A stretch of DNA of 64,000 nt. Source: Ruegeria meonggei. Its GTDB lineage: Bacteria > Pseudomonadota > Alphaproteobacteria > Rhodobacterales > Rhodobacteraceae. Both the position numbers and the translations under genes were made by a program. The notes under the pieces were generated by a model. It ran no database searches, was not told the DNA's origin, and saw nothing but the letters and a program-made list of their open reading frames with translations. The stretch spans positions 248,001 through 312,000 of the forward strand of contig NZ_FWFP01000002.1 of NCBI RefSeq assembly GCF_900172215.1. The letters are read 5' to 3'. Shown one piece after another: positions 8,637 to 16,690 of this stretch (its first letter is position 1; each line of letters starts with the position of its first letter).

Positions 8637-9380
8637 ATGTTCCCGATCCGAGACCACAACCCGTCAGGGCGCACGCCCTATGTCGTTTACCTGCTGATGG
8701 CTGCCAATATCCTGATCTTTCTCAGTTATGTGGGGATCATGGGTAACGATCAGCAGATAAGTCAGCTGTATTATGATTACGCTGTCATACCTGCACGGAT
8801 CATGGATGGTTTTGCGTATGAAACCCTTGTGACATCGATGTTTCTGCACGGCGGCTGGATGCATCTGGCGGGCAATATGCTGTTTCTGTGGATCTTCGGC
8901 GACAACATGGAAGACGAGATGGGCCACCTGCCATTTTTGCTGTTTTATTTGGCCGCGGGTATCGGGGCCGGTCTGATCCATGTCGCCACCGCGCCGGGCT
9001 CACCCGTGCCGACCATCGGTGCATCTGGTGCGATTGCCGGGGTTATGGGGGGCTATTTGTTGCTGTTCCCCAAGGCACGAGTGGACATCCTGCTGATCCT
9101 GATCGTCTATTTCCGCGTGTTCACCATCCCAGCTTTTGTCATGCTGGGTGTCTGGCTTGGCATTCAATTCACCGGTAGCCTGTCCAGCAATCCTGACGAA
9201 GGCGGCATCGCCTATTGGGCCCATACCGGCGGCTTCTTCGTCGGCCTGGTACTAAGCATCCCGCTTTGGCTGAAACGCGGCGGTCCTGGATTCTGGAACC
9301 GCACGCATGGACACCCACCCCATCCCGAGAATAAGTTCAAGCTGGAACAGTCGCGTATTCCACGCGTACCGCGCAAATAA
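8637..9380 (+). CDS. Rhomboid family intramembrane serine protease
   Basis: 247-residue integral membrane protein. The catalytic dyad is visible: Ser130 in GASG (128-131) and His196 in WAHTGG. The HLAGN motif (76-80) supplies the oxyanion-side histidine and asparagine. About six membrane segments are seen, with a cytosolic, proline-rich and basic C-terminal tail (about 213-247). Rhomboids cleave transmembrane substrates within the bilayer; the substrate is unknown. It lies 42 bp after putA on the same strand but has no functional link to proline use. Translation initiation looks weak because a hairpin sits where the ribosome-binding site should be. Convergent with bhcR, with only 3 bp between stops. 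Confidence 0.9.
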   Translation: MFPIRDHNPSGRTPYVVYLLMAANILIFLSYVGIMGNDQQISQLYYDYAVIPARIMDGFAYETLVTSMFLHGGWMHLAGNMLFLWIFGDNMEDEMGHLPFLLFYLAAGIGAGLIHVATAPGSPVPTIGASGAIAGVMGGYLLLFPKARVDILLILIVYFRVFTIPAFVMLGVWLGIQFTGSLSSNPDEGGIAYWAHTGGFFVGLVLSIPLWLKRGGPGFWNRTHGHPPHPENKFKLEQSRIPRVPRK

Positions 9381-9383
9381 CCG

Positions 9384-10214
9384 TCACGAGTCAGAATGCT
9401 CTGGCAAGCAGCCGCCACTTAGCTGCGTGATTTCCTGTGCAGCAGCCTTCACCATTTCACCCAGTTCCGGTGCGCGATCGGATTTGAACCGAACAGTCGG
9501 GCCGGACACGGAAATCCCGGCGCAGGGCTCGGCCCGGTCGTTAAAGATCGCAGCACCGATGCAGGACATGCCCTCATACCGCTCTTCGCTGTCATGGGAC
9601 CAGCCTCGGGTGCGTGTCTGTGTGAGATCGACCTGCAGCGCATCGCCGGGAACACGGGTGTGATCCGTGAAACGTTCCGCGCTTGCTGCGCTTAGCGCCT
9701 TGTCCATCGCAGGGGCGCTCATCGCGGCAAGAATCGCCTTGCCGATACCAGAGGCATACATCGGCGTTCGCGCGCCCGGCGGGAAAAAGGCCCGGATTGG
9801 GTTCGGCGTTTCGACCTGCCCGACAAACACCACCTCGGCTCCGTCCGGCACCGCCAGATTGGCGGTCTCACCGCTGTCCTGCATCAGGCGCCGGAGGAAC
9901 GGGCGTCCGATCTCTAGCACGCTGTTACGGCGCAGAAAGGATGCGCCGGTGCGATACGCCTCAATCCCGATCATCCACTCTTGCCGGTCCTCGTCAAAGG
10001 CCACGAAACCGCGGTTTTGCAGGGTCACCAGAATGCGATGCGTCGTGGCGGTCGGCACATCGACTTCGCGGGCCAGATCGCTGAGCACCACGCGTTCCAA
10101 CCGCGCAACGGTTGTCAGTACGCCCAGCGCCCGATCCAGCGACTGCATCGTTCCCGCTGAGCTTTCCTTGAACAGCGATTTGGGCCTGCCGCGTGGTCTT
10201 TTTTGCGCGTCCAA
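9384..10214 (-). CDS. bhcR: IclR family regulator BhcR of the beta-hydroxyaspartate cycle
   Basis: 276 residues: a basic N-terminus (DAQKRPRGRPKS), a winged helix-turn-helix (about 22-85; MQSLDRALGVLTTVARLE, then the LAREVDVPTATTHRILVTL helices), and a C-terminal GAF-like IclR effector domain (about 100-270). A TTG at 10214 is chosen because GGGGAGGA lies 7 bases upstream; an ATG-initiated reading 29 codons longer adds residues unlike the family and would run into the operator region. In Paracoccus denitrificans BhcR controls bhcABCD and senses glyoxylate. Here it is divergent from bhcA with 191 bp between, the same architecture. Identification is by context plus family, and strong. Confidence 0.92.
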   Translation of the reverse strand: MDAQKRPRGRPKSLFKESSAGTMQSLDRALGVLTTVARLERVVLSDLAREVDVPTATTHRILVTLQNRGFVAFDEDRQEWMIGIEAYRTGASFLRRNSVLEIGRPFLRRLMQDSGETANLAVPDGAEVVFVGQVETPNPIRAFFPPGARTPMYASGIGKAILAAMSAPAMDKALSAASAERFTDHTRVPGDALQVDLTQTRTRGWSHDSEERYEGMSCIGAAIFNDRAEPCAGISVSGPTVRFKSDRAPELGEMVKAAAQEITQLSGGCLPEHSDS

Positions 10215-10260
10215 TGCCGATCCTCCCCTGCGTCCTGCCGCAGCTAATTTGCAAACTGAA

Positions 10261-10345
10261 TTTTCCGGTTTCAAAAATGAAAAACGGAAAACGACAAACA
10301 TTCAGCATGTTAGGTATTTTATGTCAAAAATGAAAATATTTTTCA
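10261..10345. promoter_or_regulatory. Candidate BhcR operators in the bhcR-bhcA intergenic region
   Basis: An AT-rich stretch within GC-rich surroundings. TCAAAAATGAAAA occurs twice (10271-10283 and 10324-10336), 53 bp apart, about five helical turns. The first copy lies inside an imperfect dyad TTTTCCG...CGGAAAA (10261-10291), with TTTCA-aaaa-TGAAA nested in it. The second copy overlaps the palindrome TGAAAATATTTTTCA (10331-10345). IclR-type operators are short AT-rich palindromes with TGAAA/TTTCA half-sites, so these are good candidates. Inference from sequence only. Confidence 0.55.
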
Positions 10346-10405
10346 AGAAAATTGCACGCCACCGCCTTTTCCCTGACACTCAGGTCCAAAGCGGAGGAAC
10401 CACAG

Positions 10406-11596
10406 ATGTCCAACCAAAACCCGGTCTTTATACCCGGCCCTACCAACATCCCGGATCGGTTGCGGCTTGCCATGCAGGTCCAGACGCAGGATCACCGTGC
10501 GCCTGACTTTGTCGAGACTTTTGCACCCGTGCTGGAAGACACCAAAAAGGTCTTTGGCACGACAAGTGGCCAGATCGTTACGTTCCCGTCCAGTGGCACT
10601 GGTGGGTGGGAGGCCGCAGTGACCAATACGCTCAGCCCCGGCGACAAGGTTCTGGTGGCGCGCTATGGCGTGTTCAGCCACCGCTGGATCGATCTGTGCG
10701 AACGCCATGGACTGGATGTTCAGATCGTCGACTGCCCTTGGGGCACTGGCGCACCTGCGGATAAGTTCGCGGACATTTTAACCGATGACACTGCACATGA
10801 CATCCGCGCTGTTCTAGTCACCCATAATGAAACGGCGACCGGTGTACGTTCAGACATCAGCGCGGTGCGGCAGGCAATGGACAGCGCGGATCACCCGGCA
10901 ATGTTGTTCGTGGATTGCGTCAGCTCTTTGGCATCAATGCCGTTTGAGTTTGACCGCTGGGGTGTGGACATCGCAGTGTCGGGTTCGCAAAAGGGGTTCA
11001 TGTTGGCCACCGGTATGGCGATCTTGTGTGTCAGCCCCAAGGCGCAAGAGGCGACGAAAACGGCAAAACTGTCCCGCACGTTCTTTGATTTTGGGGACAT
11101 GATGGCTGCAAACGCGTCAGGTGGGTTTCCCTATACACCGCCCCTGCAGCTGATCTATGGCCTGCGGGAAAGTCTTAAGATGCTGTTCGAAGAAGGCCTT
11201 GAGAACGTCTATGCCCGCCATCACCGACTGGCCGAAGGCGTACGCCGCGCGGTGGGCGCGTGGAATCTGAACCTGGTTGCTCAGTCGCCAGAACTGTATT
11301 CGGACACAGTCAGCGCGATCTATGTCCCCCAAGGGTTCGACAGCAACGCCCTGACTGACCATGCGTTCAACGCCTATGGCGTGTCATTTGGTGTTGGGTT
11401 GGGCCAGATGAATGGTCAAGCTTTTCGCATCGGCCATCTGGGCAGCCTGACCGACGTGATGGTCCTGTCCGGGCTCGGTGCCATCGAGATGGCGATGGCC
11501 GATCTGAACTATCCGATCACGTTGGGCAGCGGTGTTGCCGCAGCGCAGGACTATTATCGCGCGGGCTCGTCCGGACGCGCCAAAGCCGCTGCATAA
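10406..11596 (+). CDS. bhcA: L-aspartate:glyoxylate aminotransferase BhcA
   Basis: 396-residue fold-type I PLP enzyme of the serine-glyoxylate/alanine-glyoxylate aminotransferase group; the PLP lysine is Lys196 in VSGSQKG. In the beta-hydroxyaspartate cycle it moves the amino group from aspartate to glyoxylate, giving oxaloacetate and regenerating glycine. ATG 10406 is used because GCGGAGGAA lies just upstream; an in-frame ATG at 10352 has no ribosome-binding site. First gene of the bhcABCD operon. The sequence alone is compatible with other class V aminotransferases, but the neighbouring bhcB, bhcC, bhcD and bhcR settle the assignment. Confidence 0.95.
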   Translation: MSNQNPVFIPGPTNIPDRLRLAMQVQTQDHRAPDFVETFAPVLEDTKKVFGTTSGQIVTFPSSGTGGWEAAVTNTLSPGDKVLVARYGVFSHRWIDLCERHGLDVQIVDCPWGTGAPADKFADILTDDTAHDIRAVLVTHNETATGVRSDISAVRQAMDSADHPAMLFVDCVSSLASMPFEFDRWGVDIAVSGSQKGFMLATGMAILCVSPKAQEATKTAKLSRTFFDFGDMMAANASGGFPYTPPLQLIYGLRESLKMLFEEGLENVYARHHRLAEGVRRAVGAWNLNLVAQSPELYSDTVSAIYVPQGFDSNALTDHAFNAYGVSFGVGLGQMNGQAFRIGHLGSLTDVMVLSGLGAIEMAMADLNYPITLGSGVAAAQDYYRAGSSGRAKAAA

Positions 11597-11605
11597 GGGG
11601 AAGAC

Positions 11606-12577
11606 ATGTTGGATCACACTTCTGCCGCAGACCTAACCATCGCAGATATGCACGCCGCGCATGATCGGATCAAACCCTATATTCGGCGCACGCCGGTGAT
11701 GGTTTCGGACTATTTGAACGACATGACCGGCGCGCAGTTGTTCTTTAAATGCGAGAACTTTCAGGAAGCTGGCGCATTCAAGGTGCGCGGGGCAAGTAAC
11801 GCCGTGTTCGGCCTGAGTGATGAGATGGCAGCCAAGGGCGTCTGCACTCATTCAAGCGGCAATCACGCGCTGTCCCTGTCGTATGCCGCCGGACGACGCG
11901 GCATTCCCTGCAACGTGGTCATGCCCCGCACGGCCCCGCAAGCCAAAAAGGATGCAGTGCGCCGGTATGGGGGTACGATCACCGAATGCGATCCGTCGAC
12001 CTCATCCCGTGAGGCGACATTTGCCGAAGTGCAAGCCCGTACAGGAGGCGAATTCGTTCATCCGTATAACGATCCTCGTGTCATAGCCGGTCAGGCCACA
12101 TGCTCGGCTGAATTGTTGGAACAAACTGACGGAGTGGACGCGGTCATCGCCCCTATCGGCGGCGGGGGCATGATCTCGGGCACGTGCCTGACGGTTTCGA
12201 ACTTGGCCCCCGACACCGCAATCTATGCCGCCGAGCCAGAACAGGCGGACGACGCATACCGGTCCTTCAAAGCAGGCCACATCATCGCTGATGATGCGCC
12301 AAAAACGATCGCCGACGGGCTACTGGTGCCTTTGAAAGAAAACACGTGGCACTTTGTGTCCAACCACGTGACCGACATTTTCACCGCGTCTGAAGATGAG
12401 ATCATCGAAGCGATGAAACTGACATGGAAATACCTGCGCGTGGTGATGGAGCCATCTTCGGCCGTGCCCTTAGCGACCATTCTCAAGAACCCCAAAGTGT
12501 TTCGGGGCAAGCGCGTCGGCGTGATCATCACCGGCGGCAATGTGGATCTGGAAAAGCTGCCCTGGCTGAAAGGGTAA
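11606..12577 (+). CDS. bhcB: beta-hydroxyaspartate dehydratase BhcB
   Basis: 323-residue fold-type II PLP enzyme of the threonine dehydratase/serine racemase group. PLP lysine Lys59 sits in EAGAFKVRGA, and the glycine-rich phosphate-binding loop is seen as PIGGGGMI. It removes water from erythro-beta-hydroxyaspartate to give iminosuccinate, the substrate of BhcD. It starts 9 bp after bhcA with GGGGAAG as ribosome-binding site, and bhcC follows 11 bp after its stop. Isolated, it would be called threo-3-hydroxyaspartate ammonia-lyase or threonine ammonia-lyase; cluster context gives the precise role. Confidence 0.94.
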   Translation: MLDHTSAADLTIADMHAAHDRIKPYIRRTPVMVSDYLNDMTGAQLFFKCENFQEAGAFKVRGASNAVFGLSDEMAAKGVCTHSSGNHALSLSYAAGRRGIPCNVVMPRTAPQAKKDAVRRYGGTITECDPSTSSREATFAEVQARTGGEFVHPYNDPRVIAGQATCSAELLEQTDGVDAVIAPIGGGGMISGTCLTVSNLAPDTAIYAAEPEQADDAYRSFKAGHIIADDAPKTIADGLLVPLKENTWHFVSNHVTDIFTASEDEIIEAMKLTWKYLRVVMEPSSAVPLATILKNPKVFRGKRVGVIITGGNVDLEKLPWLKG

Positions 12578-12588
12578 GGAGGAACGAC

Positions 12589-13752
12589 ATGAACAAACCT
12601 GTAAACGTCAAAGAGCTCGACGTGGGGTTCGACATCCCCGCCGCCATCGGCATGGACGAATCCGAGATTCAAACACCCTGCCTGATCCTTGATCTGGACG
12701 CGTTGGAGCGGAACATCAAAAAGATGGGGGCGTATGCCAAGGACCACGGCATGCGCCACCGGGTTCACGGTAAGATGCACAAATCCGTCGATGTCGCCAA
12801 GCGGCAGGAGGAGCTTGGCGGTGCGGTTGGCGTGTGCTGTCAGAAAGTCTCTGAAGCCGAGGTTTTTGCCCGGGGCGGTATCAAGGATATTCTCGTCTCT
12901 AATCAGGTGCGGGACCCGGCCAAAATCGACCGTCTGGCGCAGCTGCCCCAATTCGGTGCCCGTACGATTGTCTGTGTGGACGATATCGACAACATCGCCG
13001 ATCTGTCTGCCGCGGCCGTTCAACACGGAACAGAGCTGGAAGTCTTTATCGAGATCGACTGCGGCGCTGGCCGTTGTGGCGTAAACTCCACAAGCGCAGT
13101 GATCGAGATCGCCAAGGCGGTTCAGGCTGCGCCCAACCTGAAATTCTCAGGCATTCAGGCCTATCAGGGTGCGATGCAGCACCTCGACACTTATGAAGCG
13201 CGTGAGGAAAAACTGAACGTTGCTATCGCAATGGTTAAGGATGCTGTGGACGGACTAAAGGCCGAAGGGATCGACTGTGATCTGGTCTCGGGTGGCGGCA
13301 CCGGGTCTTATTATTTCGAAAGCAATTCAGGTGTTTACAATGAATTGCAGTGCGGATCTTATGCGTTCATGGACGCCGATTACGGGCGCATTCTGGATCA
13401 GGATGGCAAGCGGATCGATCAGGGCGAATGGGAAAACGCGCTGTTCATTCTAACCAGTGTCATGAGCCACACCAAGGCAGACAAGGCCATCTGCGATGCG
13501 GGCCTCAAGGCGCAGTCGGTGGATAGCGGCCTGCCCTTTATTTATGGGCGAGACGATGTGGAATACCTGAAATGTTCGGACGAACATGGCGTGATCGGTG
13601 ACCCGGATGGCGTTCTGAAGGTCAACGACAAGTTGCGGCTGGTGCCCGGTCATTGTGACCCCACCTGCAATGTCCATGACTGGTATGTGGGTGTACGCAA
13701 CGGCAAGGTTGAAACCCTTTGGCCCGTCTCGGCGCGCGGAAAGGCCTTTTGA
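12589..13752 (+). CDS. bhcC: beta-hydroxyaspartate aldolase BhcC
   Basis: 387-residue fold-type III PLP enzyme of the D-threonine aldolase/alanine racemase-like family. The N-terminal TIM barrel carries the PLP lysine (Lys62 in HGKMHK, like the RPHxKTHK motif of D-threonine aldolases), and the C-terminal domain has metal ligands in PGHCDPTCN. It condenses glyoxylate with glycine to beta-hydroxyaspartate, the entry reaction of the cycle. The start at 12589 is favoured by TAAGGAGGA; the frame is open further upstream inside bhcB, but that is only overlap. The N-terminal 25 residues look like an extension over the shortest relatives. Confidence 0.95.
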   Translation: MNKPVNVKELDVGFDIPAAIGMDESEIQTPCLILDLDALERNIKKMGAYAKDHGMRHRVHGKMHKSVDVAKRQEELGGAVGVCCQKVSEAEVFARGGIKDILVSNQVRDPAKIDRLAQLPQFGARTIVCVDDIDNIADLSAAAVQHGTELEVFIEIDCGAGRCGVNSTSAVIEIAKAVQAAPNLKFSGIQAYQGAMQHLDTYEAREEKLNVAIAMVKDAVDGLKAEGIDCDLVSGGGTGSYYFESNSGVYNELQCGSYAFMDADYGRILDQDGKRIDQGEWENALFILTSVMSHTKADKAICDAGLKAQSVDSGLPFIYGRDDVEYLKCSDEHGVIGDPDGVLKVNDKLRLVPGHCDPTCNVHDWYVGVRNGKVETLWPVSARGKAF

Positions 13753-13767
13753 ACGATGAGGGATGTC

Positions 13768-14754
13768 ATGAATACACAAACCGATGGCCTGCTGATCGTG
13801 GGCGAGGATCTTTGCGAGCAACTGGTAGGCCGCCAACAAGCCTTTGAGGCTGTGCAATCCGTCTTTGGCGCGATGGCCAGCGGCGGGGCGCGGAACTTTC
13901 CCGTCGTTCGCGAAGCCTTGGGCTATGCCGATGCGCTTTACGGCTTCAAATCCGGGTTCGATCAGCATGGTCAGGTGCTAGGGGTCAAATCCGGCGGGTA
14001 CTGGCCGGGAAACGCGGAGCAGGGCCTGACCAATCACCAGTCCACGGTGTTTCTATTCGATCCCGATACCGGGCGGTTGTCTGCGCTGGTTGGTGGCAAT
14101 TATCTGACAGCGGTGCGCACTGCGGCCTCATCAGCTGTGTCGATTGCACATCTGGCCCGCAAGGATGCCAAGGTGTTGGGCATGGTTGGCGCGGGTCATC
14201 AATCAACCTTCCAACTGCGCGCAGCGGCTGAACAACGCGATTTTGAAAAGGTCGTCGCCTGGAACCCGCATCCCGACATGTTGCCTCGTCTAGCTGCCGT
14301 CGCCGAGGAACTGGGACTAAGTTTCGAATCTGTCAGCCAGCAGGAGCTGGGCGCGCAGGCGGATGTGGTCATCACCATCACATCAGCGTTTGAGCCGCTG
14401 CTGATGGCAGGCTGGATTAAACCCGGCACGCATCTGGCCTGTATGGGCACGGACACCAAGGGCAAGATGGAGGTTGATCCCGCCTTGTTGGCCCGGGCCA
14501 CTGTGTTCACAGATGAGGTCGCCCAGTCCGTTTCCATTGGCGAGGCGCAGCACGCCATAAGCAGCGGCGCGATAACCGAGGACGCAATTACACCCATTGG
14601 CTCGGTCATCAACGGGAACCACCCCGGGCGTTCCAGCGCAGATGAGATCACCCTGTTCGATGGGACCGGTGTTGGACTGCAGGATCTGGCCGTAGCCTCG
14701 GTCGCTGCAAAACTGGCGGATGAGGCCGGGCTGGCAACGCGCGCAACTCTTTAA
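13768..14754 (+). CDS. bhcD: Iminosuccinate reductase BhcD
   Basis: 328 residues, ornithine cyclodeaminase/mu-crystallin family with an NAD(P)-binding Rossmann core (VLGMVGAGHQS, about 134-144). In the cycle it reduces iminosuccinate to L-aspartate with NADH, closing the loop to BhcA. ATG 13768 is preferred because GAGGGA is 4-9 bases upstream; an ATG at 13756 adds only four residues and has a poorer site. Last gene of the operon; a hairpin follows its stop by 7 bp. In other settings this family includes alanine dehydrogenase and ketimine reductases, but the surrounding bhc genes fix the role. Confidence 0.94.
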   Translation: MNTQTDGLLIVGEDLCEQLVGRQQAFEAVQSVFGAMASGGARNFPVVREALGYADALYGFKSGFDQHGQVLGVKSGGYWPGNAEQGLTNHQSTVFLFDPDTGRLSALVGGNYLTAVRTAASSAVSIAHLARKDAKVLGMVGAGHQSTFQLRAAAEQRDFEKVVAWNPHPDMLPRLAAVAEELGLSFESVSQQELGAQADVVITITSAFEPLLMAGWIKPGTHLACMGTDTKGKMEVDPALLARATVFTDEVAQSVSIGEAQHAISSGAITEDAITPIGSVINGNHPGRSSADEITLFDGTGVGLQDLAVASVAAKLADEAGLATRATL

Positions 14755-14761
14755 AACGAAA

Positions 14762-14787
14762 AAGCGCGCCTCATTCAGGGCGCGCTT
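14762..14787. terminator. Terminator between bhcD and inositol monophosphatase gene
   Basis: AAGCGCGCC and GGCGCGCTT form a 9-bp stem with a 7-base loop. On the minus strand the stem is followed by a T-rich stretch (complement of AAAACGAAA), making it a good terminator for the minus-strand gene; on the plus strand the T-run is short but it can still end bhcABCD. Confidence 0.8.
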
Positions 14788-14809
14788 GCTCAGCAGATTT
14801 TGGGATAAG

Positions 14810-15595
14810 TCAGTCCCGGACGATCTTGGCAAACTGATCAAAGATCGGCTCGTTCGCACAGATCACTTCGCCATCTTCCAGAATACTGCCTTCGGGGTTC
14901 AGCGGCTGGATCAAACCACCGGCCTCTTTGACGATGATGATCCCGGCTGCCAGATCCCATGCGTTCAAACGGCGTTCCCAGAATCCTTCGTAACGACCAG
15001 CGGCCACATAGGCCAAGTCCAGCGCCGCAGCGCCCCAGCGGCGCACACCGGCACACACAGGCATAAGACGCGCCAGATCCTGCAGCGTGGCAGGCAGGTC
15101 GGAACGGCCGCCAAAGGGCAGGCCCGTCGAAAACACCGACTCGATCATACGATGACGACCCGAAACGCGAATGCGCATGTCGTTCATCCACGCACCCTCG
15201 CCTTTTTCTGCAAAGAACATCTCATCCTTGGCGGCGTCATAGATTACGCCGGCAACGATCTTGCCCTTGTGTTCCAACGCAATGGAAATGGCCCAATGCG
15301 GCAAACCGTGCAGAAAATTCGTGGTGCCGTCCAGCGGGTCGACGATCCAGCGACGGGTGGGGTCTTCGCCCTCGATCACGCCACCCTCTTCGGCCAGCCA
15401 GCCATAGGTCGGGCGCGCAGTCAGCAATTCCTCTTTCAGGATCGCCTCGGCGGCAATGTCCGCCTTGGAGACAAAGTCACCCGCGCCCTTCATTGACACC
15501 TGAAGGTTCTCGACTTCGCGAAAATCCTTGACCAGAGAACGCCCCGCTTTGCGCGCGGCCTTGATCATGATGTTGAGGTTTGCACTGCCAACCAT
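14810..15595 (-). CDS. suhB: Inositol monophosphatase family protein (SuhB-like)
   Basis: 261 residues, Mg2+-dependent phosphatase of the FIG superfamily. Both metal-binding signatures are present: WIVDPLDGTTNFLHG in the N-terminal half and WDLAAGIIIVKEAGG in the C-terminal half, plus Glu in AEEGG. Length equals the usual 260-270. Substrate could be myo-inositol-1-phosphate or another sugar phosphate; E. coli SuhB also acts as an antitermination factor. Single gene, convergent with bhcABCD and sharing its terminator hairpin. Family certain, physiological substrate uncertain. Confidence 0.92.
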   Translation of the reverse strand: MVGSANLNIMIKAARKAGRSLVKDFREVENLQVSMKGAGDFVSKADIAAEAILKEELLTARPTYGWLAEEGGVIEGEDPTRRWIVDPLDGTTNFLHGLPHWAISIALEHKGKIVAGVIYDAAKDEMFFAEKGEGAWMNDMRIRVSGRHRMIESVFSTGLPFGGRSDLPATLQDLARLMPVCAGVRRWGAAALDLAYVAAGRYEGFWERRLNAWDLAAGIIIVKEAGGLIQPLNPEGSILEDGEVICANEPIFDQFAKIVRD

Positions 15596-15691
15596 TGTCC
15601 AAAGGCTCCTGTCCGGTCAAACCGCGCGTATACTGATGCAATGCGTCCTTGCCAAGAGGAATGATGCGCATAGCAGACCCGCGTCTGACGC

Positions 15692-16597
15692 CTATTGAGA
15701 CTGCAGCTTGCGCGCCTCGGTTTCAGCCAGCTTGATCAGCTCTTGCACAAAGGGTTTTTCAAGGTCGTCAGTCCGTACCGCAGCATAAAGCCGGCGGGTA
15801 ATTCCATCCTTGGTCAGCGGTCGGGTAACGTAGTCCGAATTGTACTTCACCTCGCGCACGACCCAGTCGGGCAACACCGAAATCCCCCGGTTCGAGGCCA
15901 CCAATAACAGGATCACGGCGGTCAGTTCGACCTGCCGGATCGCGGCCGGTTCAACTCGCGCAGGGATCAGCAACTGGCTGAAAATATCCAGCCTCGTCCG
16001 TTCGACCGGATAGGTAATCAGGGTCTGGCCGCGAAAATCCTCGGCATCGATAAAGTCCTTCTGCGCCAGCGGGTGCGCCGACGCCGCAACGAACACGGCA
16101 TCGTAGTCGAAGAGCTCAATGAATTCGACGCCTGGCAGGTTCTCGGGGTCGGACGAGACGACAAGATCGACCTCTTCTTTTTGCAGTGCGGGCAAGGCAT
16201 CAAAGGCAAGCCCGGGCCGGATATCGACATCTACATCGCCCCAGGACTTGCGAAAGGTTTCCAGTACGGGAAACAGCCATTCGAAACAGGCATGGCATTC
16301 AATGGCGATATGCATCCGCCCGGTGCGCCCATCGCGCAGCGACGAGAACTCTTGCTGCGTTGCCTCGACCTGCGGCAGGATTTGCTCGGCCAGGCGCAAC
16401 AGACGCAATCCAGCCGCCGACAGTTTCATCGGCTTTGACCGGCGCAGAAACAGCTCAACCCCGGCCTGATCCTCTAAACCTTTGATCTGATGGCTTAACG
16501 CAGATTGGGTGATGTTTAGCTGATCCGCCGCCCGGGCCAACCCTCCGCATTCATGGATCGCCTTGATCGTGCGCAGGTGCCGGAATTCGATGTGCAT
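15692..16597 (-). CDS. metR: LysR family transcriptional regulator MetR
   Basis: 301 residues with an N-terminal winged helix-turn-helix (about 3-60; ARAADQLNITQSALSHQI) and a LysR substrate-binding domain. Residues such as IAIECHACFEWLFPVLE and ITYPVERTRLDIFSQ closely follow E. coli MetR, the homocysteine-responsive activator of methionine genes. ATG 16597 begins MHIEFRHL, the usual start for MetR. It is divergent from metF, one of the classic MetR targets, and a dyad lies in the 93-bp gap. Confidence 0.93.
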   Translation of the reverse strand: MHIEFRHLRTIKAIHECGGLARAADQLNITQSALSHQIKGLEDQAGVELFLRRSKPMKLSAAGLRLLRLAEQILPQVEATQQEFSSLRDGRTGRMHIAIECHACFEWLFPVLETFRKSWGDVDVDIRPGLAFDALPALQKEEVDLVVSSDPENLPGVEFIELFDYDAVFVAASAHPLAQKDFIDAEDFRGQTLITYPVERTRLDIFSQLLIPARVEPAAIRQVELTAVILLLVASNRGISVLPDWVVREVKYNSDYVTRPLTKDGITRRLYAAVRTDDLEKPFVQELIKLAETEARKLQSQ

Positions 16598-16601
16598 TAG
16601 A

Positions 16602-16641
16602 TGAGACTCATGTTGTTCTTGAATAATATGAGTTTGTCTCA
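16602..16641. promoter_or_regulatory. Candidate MetR operator between metR and metF
   Basis: TGAGACTCAT (16602-16611) has an inverted partner ATGAGTTTGTCTCA (16628-16641) that matches its complement apart from extra bases near the centre. The 11-bp palindrome ATGAGACTCAT is at 16601-16611. The spot is in the middle of the divergent promoter region, where a LysR regulator binds. The canonical MetR motif TGAA-N5-TTCA is not present exactly, so this is only a candidate. Confidence 0.45.
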
Positions 16642-16690
16642 CAATGCCAGAAGTGGCACAAGGGCTTGGAACGAAACACACGAGGCCAAA

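Noticed and set aside
12424..12588. Extension of bhcC into bhcB
   Set aside because: The frame is open but the ribosome-binding site and family start are at 12589.
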